DNA of 64,000 bases from the IMG/VR virus record IMGVR_UViG_3300042430_001163, positions 1-64,000 of that record, one strand, 5' to 3'. The DNA is from a virus. The notes under the pieces are model-generated. The model made no database searches. It was not told where the DNA came from and saw nothing but the letters and a program-made list of their open reading frames with translations. The position numbers and the translations under genes are program-made. Shown piece by piece: positions 33,525 to 42,100 of the stretch; position 1 is the first letter of the stretch, and every line of letters begins with the position of its first letter.

Positions 33525-34196
33525 TCAATCTCTTTTGATACCAAATAATTGTAACAAATTTAAGAATAAATTGATGAAATCTAGATAAAGAGTCAAGGCT
33601 CCAACTACTTCTACATTACCTTCATCACTTACGCTTAATTGTTCACGAATTTTCTGTGTATCATAAGCAGTTAATCCCAAAAAGATTATAATGGCAATTG
33701 CAGAAATAACCATAGTCATTACTGTACTTCCAATAAAGATATTGACAATACTAGCAATAACAATCGCAATCAATCCAATAAACATAAATTGACCCATGGT
33801 TTCAAGACTTCGTTTGGTAAAATAACCATAAAAACTCATAGTACCAAACAAAATAGCAGCACCCATAAACGCTGATGTAATACTACCAACAGTATAAATT
33901 ACAAAGATTGTGGCAAAACTCAATCCCATTAAGGCAGCAAAACCATGTAACATCAATGTGGCAGCTACTTTTCCAACTTTATCAATAGTAAATGAAACTA
34001 ATAATACAGCAACCAATGGTGCAAAAATTACAACCCATTTAAGTGGCGTTCCAAAAAGAGTTGCCATTAATTGAGTATTGGTACTAACAAAATAACCAAC
34101 AATCATTGAGTTTAATACAGCCAAACACATATGATTGTAAACACGAATCATACTATCATTCAATTCACTAACACTACGGTAAGATAACATAGTCAT
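33525..34196 (-). CDS. Bax inhibitor-1/YccA-like membrane protein
   Basis: 223 residues, about seven transmembrane segments. The C-terminal block GLTAYDTQKIRE followed by GALTLYLDFINLFLNLLQLFG is the signature of the UPF0005/BI-1 family. In E. coli the relative YccA restrains the membrane protease FtsH. In a phage with many protease genes, a role in guarding phage membrane proteins from FtsH, or in membrane ion leakage, is an inference. Two ALKW-family genes and dCMP deaminase lie upstream in the same direction. Confidence 0.9.
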   Translation of the reverse strand: MTMLSYRSVSELNDSMIRVYNHMCLAVLNSMIVGYFVSTNTQLMATLFGTPLKWVVIFAPLVAVLLVSFTIDKVGKVAATLMLHGFAALMGLSFATIFVIYTVGSITSAFMGAAILFGTMSFYGYFTKRSLETMGQFMFIGLIAIVIASIVNIFIGSTVMTMVISAIAIIIFLGLTAYDTQKIREQLSVSDEGNVEVVGALTLYLDFINLFLNLLQLFGIKRD

Positions 34197-34214
34197 TTAA
34201 GTCTCCTATTTAAA

Positions 34215-34511
34215 TTAAAACCACTTTAATGCAAAAGCAATTGATTCAGATTCGTCACGTAAATAAATTCTTGTACGATATTCATCATGTTGCCAACACC
34301 ATCGTGAGTTACTACAACTTACTCCATCAAATAAATCATATTGATCGTAAGCATCTAGTTCTTTACTGGGACCCCAATGAGTCCAACACCATTCACGAAT
34401 ATTACAAAGATCGACTCCATAATTTTTGTCTAGTAATTTAAGTTCTACGTAGAATTTCCACGTTCCATGACCAGTGTTTCTTTTGTCTAATTTTTTTAAT
34501 TTTAACTTCAT
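34215..34511 (-). CDS. ALKW-family small protein, long form
   Basis: 98 residues with the family motifs REWCWTHWGPSKEL and the ending SIAFALKWF, plus extra Cys/Trp residues (SCSNSRWCWQHDE). 1-nt gap from the next family member upstream. Unknown function. Confidence 0.75.
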   Translation of the reverse strand: MKLKLKKLDKRNTGHGTWKFYVELKLLDKNYGVDLCNIREWCWTHWGPSKELDAYDQYDLFDGVSCSNSRWCWQHDEYRTRIYLRDESESIAFALKWF

Positions 34512-34512
34512 A

Positions 34513-34722
34513 TTACATCCATTTTAGATGAAACATTACAAAGTCTTGTTCACTTTGAAATTCAAATTTCCAATAATCTCTAGTATCGCTACAAATTGAA
34601 GTGTCTACAAATGACCATTCTTCAGTACAATAATTATTGCACCAATCAAGAACTGTGGTTAATGATCCATATTCAATATAAATCACAACACTACAATCAT
34701 TCTCCTGAATATTTTGTAACAT
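34513..34722 (-). CDS. ALKW-family small protein
   Basis: 69 residues with LDWCNNYCTEEWSFVD and the ending FVMFHLKWM. The start overlaps the end of the dCMP deaminase gene by 26 nt. Unknown function. Confidence 0.75.
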   Translation of the reverse strand: MLQNIQENDCSVVIYIEYGSLTTVLDWCNNYCTEEWSFVDTSICSDTRDYWKFEFQSEQDFVMFHLKWM

Positions 34723-35209
34723 TCACTCCACTTTTGATTAAGAACTCTAGTCCCAATTCATTCTTATATGTATCACGATAATATACAGTAAAGATACCAG
34801 CTTGATAGATCATTTTAGCACAGTCAATACAGGGTACATGAGTACAGAATAATGTTGCGCCTTCACTACTAATAGTACTCTTAGTAATTTTCATTAAAGC
34901 GTTTGCCTCACTATGAAGTACTTCTGGTTTTGTTTTTAATCCATAACAAACAACACGTTCAGCATCATCATGCCATTCTTTGTAAGGATATCTGGCATCA
35001 AATTCTTCTTGAGTCAAATACGGACCGGCGCCCATGTCCCAATCACGATCTTCGCAGTTATTATCCCAGCCTGCGGGTGTGCCATTGTAACCATACGTGA
35101 CCATATGATCTTTGACAATAACTGTTCCCACTTTAAGTCTAACAGCCGAACTCATCTGACTGACTTCATGAGCCAGATTCATATATAAATCAATAAATTT
35201 CTTTTTCAT
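34697..35209 (-). CDS. cd: Deoxycytidylate (dCMP) deaminase
   Basis: 170 residues. Converts dCMP to dUMP for dTTP synthesis. Zinc and catalytic residues: HSEANAL (His and catalytic Glu) and PCIDCAK (two Cys). The insert with Cys/Asp near residue 50 and GYNGTPAGWDNNCE is typical of T4-type dCMP deaminase. No thymidylate synthase is seen in the window. Confidence 0.93.
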   Translation of the reverse strand: MKKKFIDLYMNLAHEVSQMSSAVRLKVGTVIVKDHMVTYGYNGTPAGWDNNCEDRDWDMGAGPYLTQEEFDARYPYKEWHDDAERVVCYGLKTKPEVLHSEANALMKITKSTISSEGATLFCTHVPCIDCAKMIYQAGIFTVYYRDTYKNELGLEFLIKSGVNVTKYSGE

Positions 35210-35471
35210 TTTTTACCAAATAGTTATCACGAATCCATCTATCACATATTTCTTGTGATTGAAAATAGTACAATGGACTTCCATTAGGTATATTAAATTT
35301 ATCACAAAATGCCTGACCGTATCGTTTACCTTTCAATACATCAATTACATAATAGTGTTTGAATTCTGTATACTGTTCTTTGGTTATGGTATGATATAGA
35401 TGATCATCACTAAAATATTGAGCAAGTATCTTATTATCATGATAATCTTGTACGATTTGCAAATTAATCAT
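35190..35471 (-). CDS. Hypothetical protein
   Basis: 93 residues, Tyr/His-rich, with VLKGKRYGQAFCDKFNI and a C-terminal helix (QEICDRWIRDNYLV). It overlaps dCMP deaminase by 20 nt. Not recognised. Confidence 0.7.
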   Translation of the reverse strand: MINLQIVQDYHDNKILAQYFSDDHLYHTITKEQYTEFKHYYVIDVLKGKRYGQAFCDKFNIPNGSPLYYFQSQEICDRWIRDNYLVKNEKEIY

Positions 35472-35794
35472 TCTTCGTCCGCTCGTTCAATTTTACCATC
35501 AATAATAAAGAACGGTACATTTAATGGAGTTTCTTTAACATGACCAATATATCCAACATTGTTCAAACTATAATTTTTGGCAGCTTCTTCTAATGTATTA
35601 CCTTGACTAGCAAATGCCTCATCTTCCATAAAATATAGATAATGTTGATCTTCTACGATTTCATGTTTTAGAAATTCAATTTGATCAGTAATCATTGTGG
35701 TTAATTCTTTGATCATCTTATGATGACAATATCTATAACCTACATAACCACCACCAGCAAATCCAATTAACCATATCAGTATTAACATTTCCAT
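35468..35794 (-). CDS. Membrane-anchored hypothetical protein
   Basis: 108 residues: N-terminal transmembrane segment (MLILIWLIGFAGGGYVGY), then a soluble domain. 4-nt overlap with the next gene. Not recognised. Confidence 0.7.
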   Translation of the reverse strand: MEMLILIWLIGFAGGGYVGYRYCHHKMIKELTTMITDQIEFLKHEIVEDQHYLYFMEDEAFASQGNTLEEAAKNYSLNNVGYIGHVKETPLNVPFFIIDGKIERADEE

Positions 35795-35796
35795 GA

Positions 35797-36075
35797 TTAT
35801 TCAAGACCCTTGAGATTAAGAGTACTCCACTGACTAAGTTTTTTAAACTTACGTTGTTTGGCTTCTAATAATCTTTCTAATGATATTTCACCTTGATTAG
35901 TTAAGATATCAATCATTGCCAATACATCTCCGATCTCTTGTTCCAGACGATCGCGATTAGATTCTTTTAAATACATACCATTTAAACCAAATCTAAAACA
36001 TTTACTGGTGGCTTGTACAACTTCGGCACATTCTTCTTGTAATATTAATAATGCTTCTTTAGTAGATTCGTTCAT
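35797..36075 (-). CDS. MazG-like nucleotide pyrophosphohydrolase
   Basis: 92 residues from the ATG at 36075. The helical NTP-PPase pattern is visible: EECAEVVQATSK (E-E-x-x-E) and EQEIGDVLAMIDIL (E-x-x-D). Such phage enzymes clean nucleotide pools or lower alarmone signals; the substrate is unknown. A second member is at 58653. Confidence 0.8.
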   Translation of the reverse strand: MNESTKEALLILQEECAEVVQATSKCFRFGLNGMYLKESNRDRLEQEIGDVLAMIDILTNQGEISLERLLEAKQRKFKKLSQWSTLNLKGLE

Positions 36076-36097
36076 AATAGTATATTTGAAATTAGTA

Positions 36098-36120
36098 AGA
36101 GACTTTTGTATAGTGTCTCT
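36098..36120 (-). repeat. Hairpin in the 36075 gene leader
   Basis: AGAGAC / GTCTCT 6-bp stem with an 11-nt loop. No T-run. Possible leader structure between the HTH gene and the MazG-like gene. A weak TCGGG/CCCGA stem at 36149-36165 may end the upstream HTH gene. Confidence 0.35.
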
Positions 36121-36176
36121 CAAACTATTTAATTATAATAATATTGTGTCGGGAATTTCACCCGATACTAATATAA

Positions 36177-36437
36177 TTAGGCTACTACACCAGCGGCCAA
36201 AGCACGATAGCCAGCAGCAATAACTTTACGTGTTGGAGTACCAATACGATAACGAGTTACTGATTGACCCTTGCTATTCTTACGTGAGTTAGCATAAACG
36301 GCATAACCAGCAAAACGAATATTGCTGATAACTGCAGTTGGGTTGGCAATATCAAAACGAGCTGCCATTTGTGGGACAGTCAATTGCTCACCATTCAAGA
36401 GTGCTTCTGTTAAGCGGGTTTGTTGAGTTACTTTCAT
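36177..36437 (-). CDS. Small HTH DNA-binding-like protein
   Basis: 86 residues. LTEALLNGEQLTVPQMAARF and NPTAVISNIRFAGYAVY read as a winged-helix or HTH unit; the C-terminus ends GTPTRKVIAAGYRALAAG. This protein type is frequent in T4-like phages. Strong promoter upstream suggests early, high expression. Confidence 0.75.
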   Translation of the reverse strand: MKVTQQTRLTEALLNGEQLTVPQMAARFDIANPTAVISNIRFAGYAVYANSRKNSKGQSVTRYRIGTPTRKVIAAGYRALAAGVVA

Positions 36438-36460
36438 TTTATTTCCTTTTTAAGTTGTCA

Positions 36461-36480
36461 CTGTAATTGTTACGTTACAG
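36461..36480 (-). repeat. Leader hairpin CTGTAA/TTACAG
   Basis: 6-bp stem with an 8-nt loop between the promoter at 36490-36518 and the ribosome binding site of the HTH gene. It could be an operator for the HTH protein or an RNA structure. Confidence 0.4.
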
Positions 36481-36489
36481 CGTATTACT

Positions 36490-36518
36490 ATTGTAACATG
36501 ACTTGTAATAATAGTCAA
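36490..36518 (-). promoter_or_regulatory. Sigma70-like promoter
   Basis: Minus strand TTGACT at 36518-36513, 17-nt spacer, TACAAT at 36495-36490. It begins directly after the hairpin at 36523-36545. Confidence 0.7.
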
Positions 36519-36522
36519 TGTT

Positions 36523-36545
36523 AAATGGACACATAGTGTCCATTT
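36523..36545 (-). terminator. Terminator-like hairpin after metallophosphoesterase
   Basis: Perfect 10-bp palindrome AAATGGACAC / GTGTCCATTT with a 3-nt loop. The T-run is short, so termination strength is uncertain. Confidence 0.6.
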
Positions 36546-36548
36546 AAC

Positions 36549-37397
36549 TTATACTTCAATGATCTTTGGATAATAAGGATCATCTTCCTGCGAACCACGT
36601 TCATGAAATAAATATCCACGTGGGTGGGCCACGATTCTAGTATCACCAATGACGTATGAAAATTCATCATGTGTATGACCATGAACCCAAACTTTGATTT
36701 GTGGACGATCCAAAATAAACTCAGACAAATCTGTACTATAAGCACCATTCATATAACGATCATCAGCATAACGTGGATGTGTACTAAGTTTACTTGGTGC
36801 ATGATGTCCAATTACAAAGAACTTTTCATCTGGCTTTTCAACTGTTACATGACGAATATAATCCAATGTCTTATAATGACGAACAATGGTATCAGCTGGG
36901 CGTAAACGTCTAAATTCATCCTGTTCAACACGAATAACACGAAAATCATTCATACTTGAATCAATAACTCTAAGTGTTAATGGATCAGATTTATTACAAT
37001 CAGTCCACAATGTCCCACCAATAAATGTCACATCATCAAGTTTAAATGTATCATTTTCCATAAAATGTACATTATAGAATTTTTTACATTCGTCTTTTAA
37101 TGTATCTAGAGTTTGTTCCCATTTACCATTATAAAACTCATGATTACCAGCAACATATAATACATGAGAAAACTCTGTACTACAACGTTTTAAAAAGTCG
37201 CGAAATTTCTGTGCTTGATGATAACGTCCAGGCAAATTATTAACCCATTCTGGTTTAATAACATCTTCTGGAAAGTCATGCATATCAGCAGCAACCATAA
37301 TATCACCAGCCAATACCAATACATCAGCATTTTCTGTATTTTTAATATCTAAATCACCAAATTCCAAATGAAGATCGGAGCAAAGCGCCACTTTCAT
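36549..37397 (-). CDS. Calcineurin-like metallophosphoesterase
   Basis: 282 residues. All metal-binding motifs are intact: CSDLHLEFGDL (D-x-H) near residue 8, LAGDIM (GD) near 31, VAGNHEFYNG (GNHE) near 93, IGHHAPS near 198 and HGHTHDEF near 241. Substrate unknown; could be nucleic acid, nucleotide or phosphoprotein. Compare the degenerate relative at 46642. Confidence 0.9.
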   Translation of the reverse strand: MKVALCSDLHLEFGDLDIKNTENADVLVLAGDIMVAADMHDFPEDVIKPEWVNNLPGRYHQAQKFRDFLKRCSTEFSHVLYVAGNHEFYNGKWEQTLDTLKDECKKFYNVHFMENDTFKLDDVTFIGGTLWTDCNKSDPLTLRVIDSSMNDFRVIRVEQDEFRRLRPADTIVRHYKTLDYIRHVTVEKPDEKFFVIGHHAPSKLSTHPRYADDRYMNGAYSTDLSEFILDRPQIKVWVHGHTHDEFSYVIGDTRIVAHPRGYLFHERGSQEDDPYYPKIIEV

Positions 37398-37399
37398 AA

Positions 37400-37813
37400 T
37401 TATTCCTTATATTTATTTTCTCGTTCAGTTTGATGTTCGTCACATAGAGTAACAATCCATCCTGAATTACGTAATTTTCCTGGTTTCGCACATGTCTCAC
37501 AAATTTTACCGCTCATTGACTCAGCAAACCAAATCATACCATCAATCAGTCTATCTCCACCACTAGTGTAAAAACGTAGTGTTCCAAACTTTTCTTTGAC
37601 TTGTTCTGCCACTACTTGTGGAATAACTCTAGTCTCTGAACTGTTGTTGTCAATGTAACTTTGAATATCCCAACATAGTGTATCAATCAAATCATACCAA
37701 CCATCACCACAACTAAAACCCCAATACATACAAGTTTCTTTCATGTCACCATTACGATTGACGAAAATCTTGGGATACTTTTCACATAGTTGTTTGTCTA
37801 GTTCTTCTCTCAT
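37400..37813 (-). CDS. Conserved phage protein with Cys/His zinc-like site
   Basis: 137 residues. FSCGDGWYDLIDTLCWDI, then VKEKFGTLRFYTSGGD, and a C-terminal Cys-x2-Cys ... Cys-Asp-Glu-His site (CETCAKPG, TLCDEH). Widespread in phages, function unknown. Confidence 0.8.
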   Translation of the reverse strand: MREELDKQLCEKYPKIFVNRNGDMKETCMYWGFSCGDGWYDLIDTLCWDIQSYIDNNSSETRVIPQVVAEQVKEKFGTLRFYTSGGDRLIDGMIWFAESMSGKICETCAKPGKLRNSGWIVTLCDEHQTERENKYKE

Positions 37814-37823
37814 TTTTCAACTC

Positions 37824-38150
37824 CTATACGTTTTTTTCTGATTCAAGATCAATGATCTCAATTGTTCCTACATTTTCTAAATCTTTAACGAAACTGTTAA
37901 AGATGCCAGATGTAAATCCACTCATACCCTTCATGTGCTTTCCACATTCGTAAATACTACCACTGTGATTGATAAACTCATAGTGATTTTCGTGTTCAAT
38001 AGTTTCGGTAATACCCGAACTCAGTTTCCAACGATCACTACCTGCATAACCACCGTACCAACTAGCCAAGACTTTACGATGACGTTCTTCACTATCGTTA
38101 TACTTTAATTCTACAACGACCCATAGGTCTGGTCTATATATGCTGTTCAT
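37824..38150 (-). CDS. Conserved phage hypothetical protein
   Basis: 108 residues. WVVVELKYNDSEERHRKVLA and SGSIYECGKHMKGMSGFTSG stand out. Beta-rich, function unknown. Likely co-transcribed with neighbours. Confidence 0.7.
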   Translation of the reverse strand: MNSIYRPDLWVVVELKYNDSEERHRKVLASWYGGYAGSDRWKLSSGITETIEHENHYEFINHSGSIYECGKHMKGMSGFTSGIFNSFVKDLENVGTIEIIDLESEKNV

Positions 38151-38159
38151 TTTTAATCC

Positions 38160-38996
38160 TTAAATTTCATCATAATGAATAATTTGTCTATTATCCATAT
38201 TAATTACCACTCCATCATAATTTAGATATTTTTTAAATTCATATTTATAAGCATTAAATTCTAAACCATTTACTAGAATGATATCATATGCATAATAGAA
38301 TCCTTTTTGTAAAAAATCACTAAATGGTTCTGTTAAAATACTTTTATCAAATAAAGATGGTAATTTCTTAATATTAATAAAATCATCATCAGTTTTAATC
38401 GGAAGATAAAATAGATTTTTTATTTTTGGTAATGGATATTTACCCCATGAATATGAATATAAACCCCAAAACTCACAATGATATCTATAAGTTGGACTTA
38501 GTTCCATTGGATCAACTAATTGTTTAACATATTCTGATTTAAACCAAAAGAAATTTCCTTTAAAATGCCAATGAAACATTGATCCAACAAAATCTGATCC
38601 AGACTCTAAATGATATAAACATAGATCACTATTAGTAACTACTCCATACATCATTAAAGTAGCCCATTGTATTGCATTTGCAAATTGATCTGGATCAGAT
38701 TTACTTGAACCTTTACAATGAAGATATAGTCCATAAAAATCTAAATTGGCTGAATCTTTCCAAAGTTTCTGAAGAGCCGGATATTCATAAACCGTATCAT
38801 CACAACCACTATCAAAATATTCAATATCTAAATTAGAATCAATTAAAAAATCATATTTCTCCCAATTAAGAGAATGTACAATAATTATTTTTTCAGATTT
38901 TAAATTACTATTTTTTATAGTATTAATAATATGTAATAAACTAGATTTGGTATTAACCATTTCAACCACCGAAATATAAATTCGTATTGGTTTCAT
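38160..38996 (-). CDS. Glycosyltransferase-like protein
   Basis: 278 residues from the ATG at 38996. YLHCKGSSKSDPDQFANAIQ, then SDFVGSMFHWHFKGNFFWFK, resembles a family of phage and bacterial proteins annotated as glycosyltransferase-like, with acidic residues in place of DxD. Donor and acceptor unknown. Slightly more AT-rich in codon use than its neighbours by eye. Confidence 0.65.
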   Translation of the reverse strand: MKPIRIYISVVEMVNTKSSLLHIINTIKNSNLKSEKIIIVHSLNWEKYDFLIDSNLDIEYFDSGCDDTVYEYPALQKLWKDSANLDFYGLYLHCKGSSKSDPDQFANAIQWATLMMYGVVTNSDLCLYHLESGSDFVGSMFHWHFKGNFFWFKSEYVKQLVDPMELSPTYRYHCEFWGLYSYSWGKYPLPKIKNLFYLPIKTDDDFINIKKLPSLFDKSILTEPFSDFLQKGFYYAYDIILVNGLEFNAYKYEFKKYLNYDGVVINMDNRQIIHYDEI

Positions 38997-38998
38997 AT

Positions 38999-39682
38999 TT
39001 AATCCCACAAAGATTGATAATATTTTCCAAACAATTTGAAACCATTATCAATACGACTTTGAACAACTTTCATACCTTCATAATCACATTCATATGTATG
39101 ATTTGGGCCATCATCCATACGATACAATTTTGGTTTGCCATTATCATCAAATGAAGTTGGAGTCCAAACAGTATCCATTACACCAGTACGAAACTTATCT
39201 TCCCATGAATCATCAAGTTCACATTCAAATGAAAAGATCATTTCATCCATGACCCAATCCCAACGTTTGAAATGATTACTATCAGTATCATATTCATTTT
39301 CTTTTGGTTCGGCATTAGTAGAACGTAATTCTTCTGGTACATCTGCATCATCAACCAATGGTGCACCATGTTTAGTTTCTTTCAACTGTTTCAACATTGG
39401 TAAAATGATATACGCCAATGTATGATCCATTGACCAAGTATCCCAATGATCAATTTTTACTTTGATTGTACGTTGACGTTTAGATTCAACCCACAAACAA
39501 AATTTTTGTAGTAATGATTCTTTATCATCTCCGCCACTTAACCAAGTACCGAAATTATGAACCCACTCGGCAGTATGTTCTAAACCATACTCACACTTTT
39601 CTTTTTTCGCCCAAAAGCAAAGTTTTTCGGCAATTTGGTAGGGACCAATCCAATTCTTATACTTTCCAATTTTAACTTTCAT
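38999..39682 (-). CDS. Conserved phage protein
   Basis: 227 residues. IDHWDTWSMDHTLAYIILPM then GAPLVDDADVPEELRS is a well-conserved block in T4-like phages of unknown function. Its own promoter lies directly upstream. Confidence 0.8.
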   Translation of the reverse strand: MKVKIGKYKNWIGPYQIAEKLCFWAKKEKCEYGLEHTAEWVHNFGTWLSGGDDKESLLQKFCLWVESKRQRTIKVKIDHWDTWSMDHTLAYIILPMLKQLKETKHGAPLVDDADVPEELRSTNAEPKENEYDTDSNHFKRWDWVMDEMIFSFECELDDSWEDKFRTGVMDTVWTPTSFDDNGKPKLYRMDDGPNHTYECDYEGMKVVQSRIDNGFKLFGKYYQSLWD

Positions 39683-39705
39683 ATTGTTTCCTAATTCTAT
39701 ATACT

Positions 39706-39734
39706 ATTATACTCTATTATAGAGTTATTGTCAA
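39706..39734 (-). promoter_or_regulatory. Sigma70-like promoter
   Basis: Minus strand TTGACA at 39734-39729, 17-nt spacer (CTCTATAATAGAG palindromic), TATAAT at 39711-39706. It starts inside the last codons of the final array gene. Confidence 0.8.
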
Positions 39735-39737
39735 GCA

Positions 39738-39947
39738 TTATAACCACCGCAAAGCGAATATTGTGGCAATGGCCGAATCTTTAAACAAGAAATATTGATC
39801 TTGATTTTGGGCATGCATACTATACGGCCGAATAAATTCCCAATCTGTACCCGCGTGTTCAAAACACCACCCAAAGATATCATCAAGTTTTTGCAGATTA
39901 TGCCCTCTATATCCTATACTCAACGTACTGACATCAATCTTAGTCAT
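39738..39947 (-). CDS. ALKW-family protein, array copy 13
   Basis: 69 residues from the ATG at 39947 (TAATG with the upstream stop). FGWCFEHAGTDWEFI and the ending TIFALRWL. Last gene of the array in transcription order. Unknown function. Confidence 0.75.
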   Translation of the reverse strand: MTKIDVSTLSIGYRGHNLQKLDDIFGWCFEHAGTDWEFIRPYSMHAQNQDQYFLFKDSAIATIFALRWL

Positions 39948-40201
39948 TATGTCCACTTTAATAAAAAGAATGTTAAATCTGCGGGATTTCTAAAATAATA
40001 CTTACTATGACCATCTATACTAACACACCATCTACTATCTGGAATACTTCTACGTTGGCCAATACCAAATTTTTTTGTACACCAACGATATATGTCTGCA
40101 GTCTCAAGATGATCAATATATTCTAAATGATTTCTTACTCTACGAGCAGTCATCCAAACTGTACCATTACTATGATAATCTTCTCTAACAATAAATTTCA
40201 T
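39947..40201 (-). CDS. ALKW-family protein, array copy 12
   Basis: 84 residues from the ATGA overlap; an ATG two codons earlier gives a Met-Val-Met start and 10-nt overlap. YRWCTKKFGIGQRRS and the ending FFLLKWT. Unknown function. Confidence 0.75.
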   Translation of the reverse strand: MKFIVREDYHSNGTVWMTARRVRNHLEYIDHLETADIYRWCTKKFGIGQRRSIPDSRWCVSIDGHSKYYFRNPADLTFFLLKWT

Positions 40202-40473
40202 GACCATTTCAATATAAATGCCATAACTATTTTTGGATCATAAATTTTTAATGAAAACCCAACCATATCAACAGAATTGATAATACACCATCTATTTAAT
40301 TCATCAAAATTATTATTCCAATATGCTACATCAGTTAAAATTATTGAAGTATAATTGACATCTTCTTCCAAATATTCTTCTGGTACCAAATAGAATTTAT
40401 GTCCTTTCATTTCTGCCAATACATCATAATGATCTTTTAACCAATATTTATGTTGTGAGTCATCCGAATTCAT
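40198..40473 (-). CDS. ALKW-family protein, array copy 11
   Basis: 91 residues, ATGA overlap with the upstream gene. NRWCIINSVDMVGFSLK and the ending MAFILKWS; the N-terminal extension is longer than usual. Unknown function. Confidence 0.75.
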   Translation of the reverse strand: MNSDDSQHKYWLKDHYDVLAEMKGHKFYLVPEEYLEEDVNYTSIILTDVAYWNNNFDELNRWCIINSVDMVGFSLKIYDPKIVMAFILKWS

Positions 40474-40676
40474 ATTATCCACTTTAATGTAAATCTCAAA
40501 GCATCTTTGCTATGAGTAAATTTAAATACTTCATTATCTCCATCAAGATACCATCTTCCACTAATCCATCTATTTCTGGAATCTATAATACATGGTCCAA
40601 AATTGTTAATACACCAATCTTCCATGGCAAATATAATATACATTGGTGTATCATCTGATATTGGAATTTTTGTCAT
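40470..40676 (-). CDS. ALKW-family protein, array copy 10
   Basis: 68 residues. MEDWCINNFGPCIID and the ending RFTLKWII. ATGA overlap. Unknown function. Confidence 0.75.
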   Translation of the reverse strand: MTKIPISDDTPMYIIFAMEDWCINNFGPCIIDSRNRWISGRWYLDGDNEVFKFTHSKDALRFTLKWII

Positions 40677-40927
40677 AACCATTGCAATGCAAATATTAAA
40701 GCTTCTCGTTCACAGAGAAAACTAAAACGATATTCTCCAGTATGTTTATCATTAACATAAACTCCAGAAACTTTAACTGATCTTACTTTTCTCTCGTGAT
40801 AAAGCCAGTTAAATGCCTGATGATATGTACGATGATTTGGAACAGTAATATCTATCCACTTACTTACTCGACAATGAGGAGTATGATAACAAATATCTTC
40901 CCATGTTATTGAGATTGCTTCGCTCAT
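40673..40927 (-). CDS. ALKW-family protein, array copy 9
   Basis: 84 residues. The central motif is changed to FNWLYHERKVRSVKV (no Cys); ending LIFALQWL. ATGA overlap. Unknown function. Confidence 0.75.
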   Translation of the reverse strand: MSEAISITWEDICYHTPHCRVSKWIDITVPNHRTYHQAFNWLYHERKVRSVKVSGVYVNDKHTGEYRFSFLCEREALIFALQWL

Positions 40928-41169
40928 GACCATCTCAATAAAAATAAAAGTGCTGATTTCTCATCTGGTATACTCACAGTAACATGTAAGATCGTTCCGA
41001 CACTATTAGTGCTAGTTCCATGTCCTCGCCATATATAGTTAATATTGTGTTCTTTCAACCAGTCACATACCTGATTCATAAAGAAGTCTGCATTATCATA
41101 CTTACTACCATCTCTGTATACGGTACGATCTGTATCAGGTCTCTGTAACTCACCAACATAATAAGTCAT
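40924..41169 (-). CDS. ALKW-family protein, array copy 8
   Basis: 81 residues. VCDWLKEHNINYIWRGHG in the motif position, ending LLFLLRWS. Starts 1 nt after the upstream stop. Unknown function. Confidence 0.75.
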   Translation of the reverse strand: MTYYVGELQRPDTDRTVYRDGSKYDNADFFMNQVCDWLKEHNINYIWRGHGTSTNSVGTILHVTVSIPDEKSALLFLLRWS

Positions 41170-41170
41170 A

Positions 41171-41383
41171 CTATGCCCACTTTAACATAAAAAGTAATTG
41201 TGTTTCTTCATCTACATGTTCTGTTAACTCAATGATATAAGTATTCATATAAGTATTACAACGAATACACCAACCAATACCATTGATATTACTACCAGAA
41301 TTTGGTAATCTCTCACCTACTTTTTCAATGAGCCAATTTAAAACTTTTGCAGTGTCTTCAACATTTGATTTTTCTATTTTCAT
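41171..41383 (-). CDS. ALKW-family protein, array copy 7
   Basis: 70 residues. LNWLIEKVGERLPNSG and GIGWCIRCNTY, ending LLFMLKWA. ATGA overlap. Unknown function. Confidence 0.75.
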   Translation of the reverse strand: MKIEKSNVEDTAKVLNWLIEKVGERLPNSGSNINGIGWCIRCNTYMNTYIIELTEHVDEETQLLFMLKWA

Positions 41384-41643
41384 GACCATCTCAATGTAAA
41401 TAATAATGCATCTTGTTCATAATCAAATGAGAATTCATATACAGGTGATTTCCACATATCTTCTTCTTTACGCCATAAACATTGCCACGTTCCATCACGT
41501 CCAAATTTCTGTGGACGATCAACAATACTAAATCTCGTACCAAATTTATCATGACACCATGTACACATTCTTTCAATTTGAACGTTGGATTTGCCGTGTA
41601 TTATAACATTATGAGTTAATCGTTCTTTTTTGTCAACTATCAT
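41380..41643 (-). CDS. ALKW-family protein, array copy 6
   Basis: 87 residues. CTWCHDKFGTRFSIVD is close to the family consensus; WQCLWRKEED strand; ending LLFTLRWS. ATGA overlap. Unknown function. Confidence 0.8.
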   Translation of the reverse strand: MIVDKKERLTHNVIIHGKSNVQIERMCTWCHDKFGTRFSIVDRPQKFGRDGTWQCLWRKEEDMWKSPVYEFSFDYEQDALLFTLRWS

Positions 41644-41882
41644 GACCATTTTAGTGCAAACATTAATGCATGTTTTGCATCTTTAAAAGCCCAACGATCA
41701 TATAATGATCTTCTTGAACTTGCCAATATGGGACTATGCAATGCTATAAAATCTTCTTCCCAATTTAATTTTTGACTTTTACAAAGCCAACGCCATTTTT
41801 CCCATTGATCTGATTCAGTTTCAGATATACATTGTACTACATATGGGTACTCTGCCATGACATCTGTAGTATATGGAAACAT
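41640..41882 (-). CDS. ALKW-family protein, array copy 5
   Basis: 80 residues. WRWLCKSQKLNWEEDF in the motif position, RWAFKDAKHALMFALKWS at the end, the best match to the consensus tail. TAATG junction with the upstream gene. Unknown function. Confidence 0.8.
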   Translation of the reverse strand: MFPYTTDVMAEYPYVVQCISETESDQWEKWRWLCKSQKLNWEEDFIALHSPILASSRRSLYDRWAFKDAKHALMFALKWS

Positions 41883-42100
41883 TATAGATACTTAAGAGCA
41901 AACCAACTGGAAATAGATTCTTGATAAAATGTAAATACAACTGATTTTGGAATTTTTATTCCCTCATTATCATAACCATGATCACTGTGAATATAAGTAA
42001 AGTCAAAATCTTTATGACTAACTAATCCACGTTTTTTTAAATCATGAACCATATCAAAAATCTCATTTATATCTTTATCAAATAATTTAATTTCTATCAT
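41882..42100 (-). CDS. ALKW-family protein, array copy 4 (divergent)
   Basis: 72 residues. No Trp-Cys motif; MVHDLKKRGLVSHKDFDF instead, ending SSWFALKYL. ATGA overlap. It keeps size and position but is the most diverged copy in the array. Confidence 0.65.
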   Translation of the reverse strand: MIEIKLFDKDINEIFDMVHDLKKRGLVSHKDFDFTYIHSDHGYDNEGIKIPKSVVFTFYQESISSWFALKYL

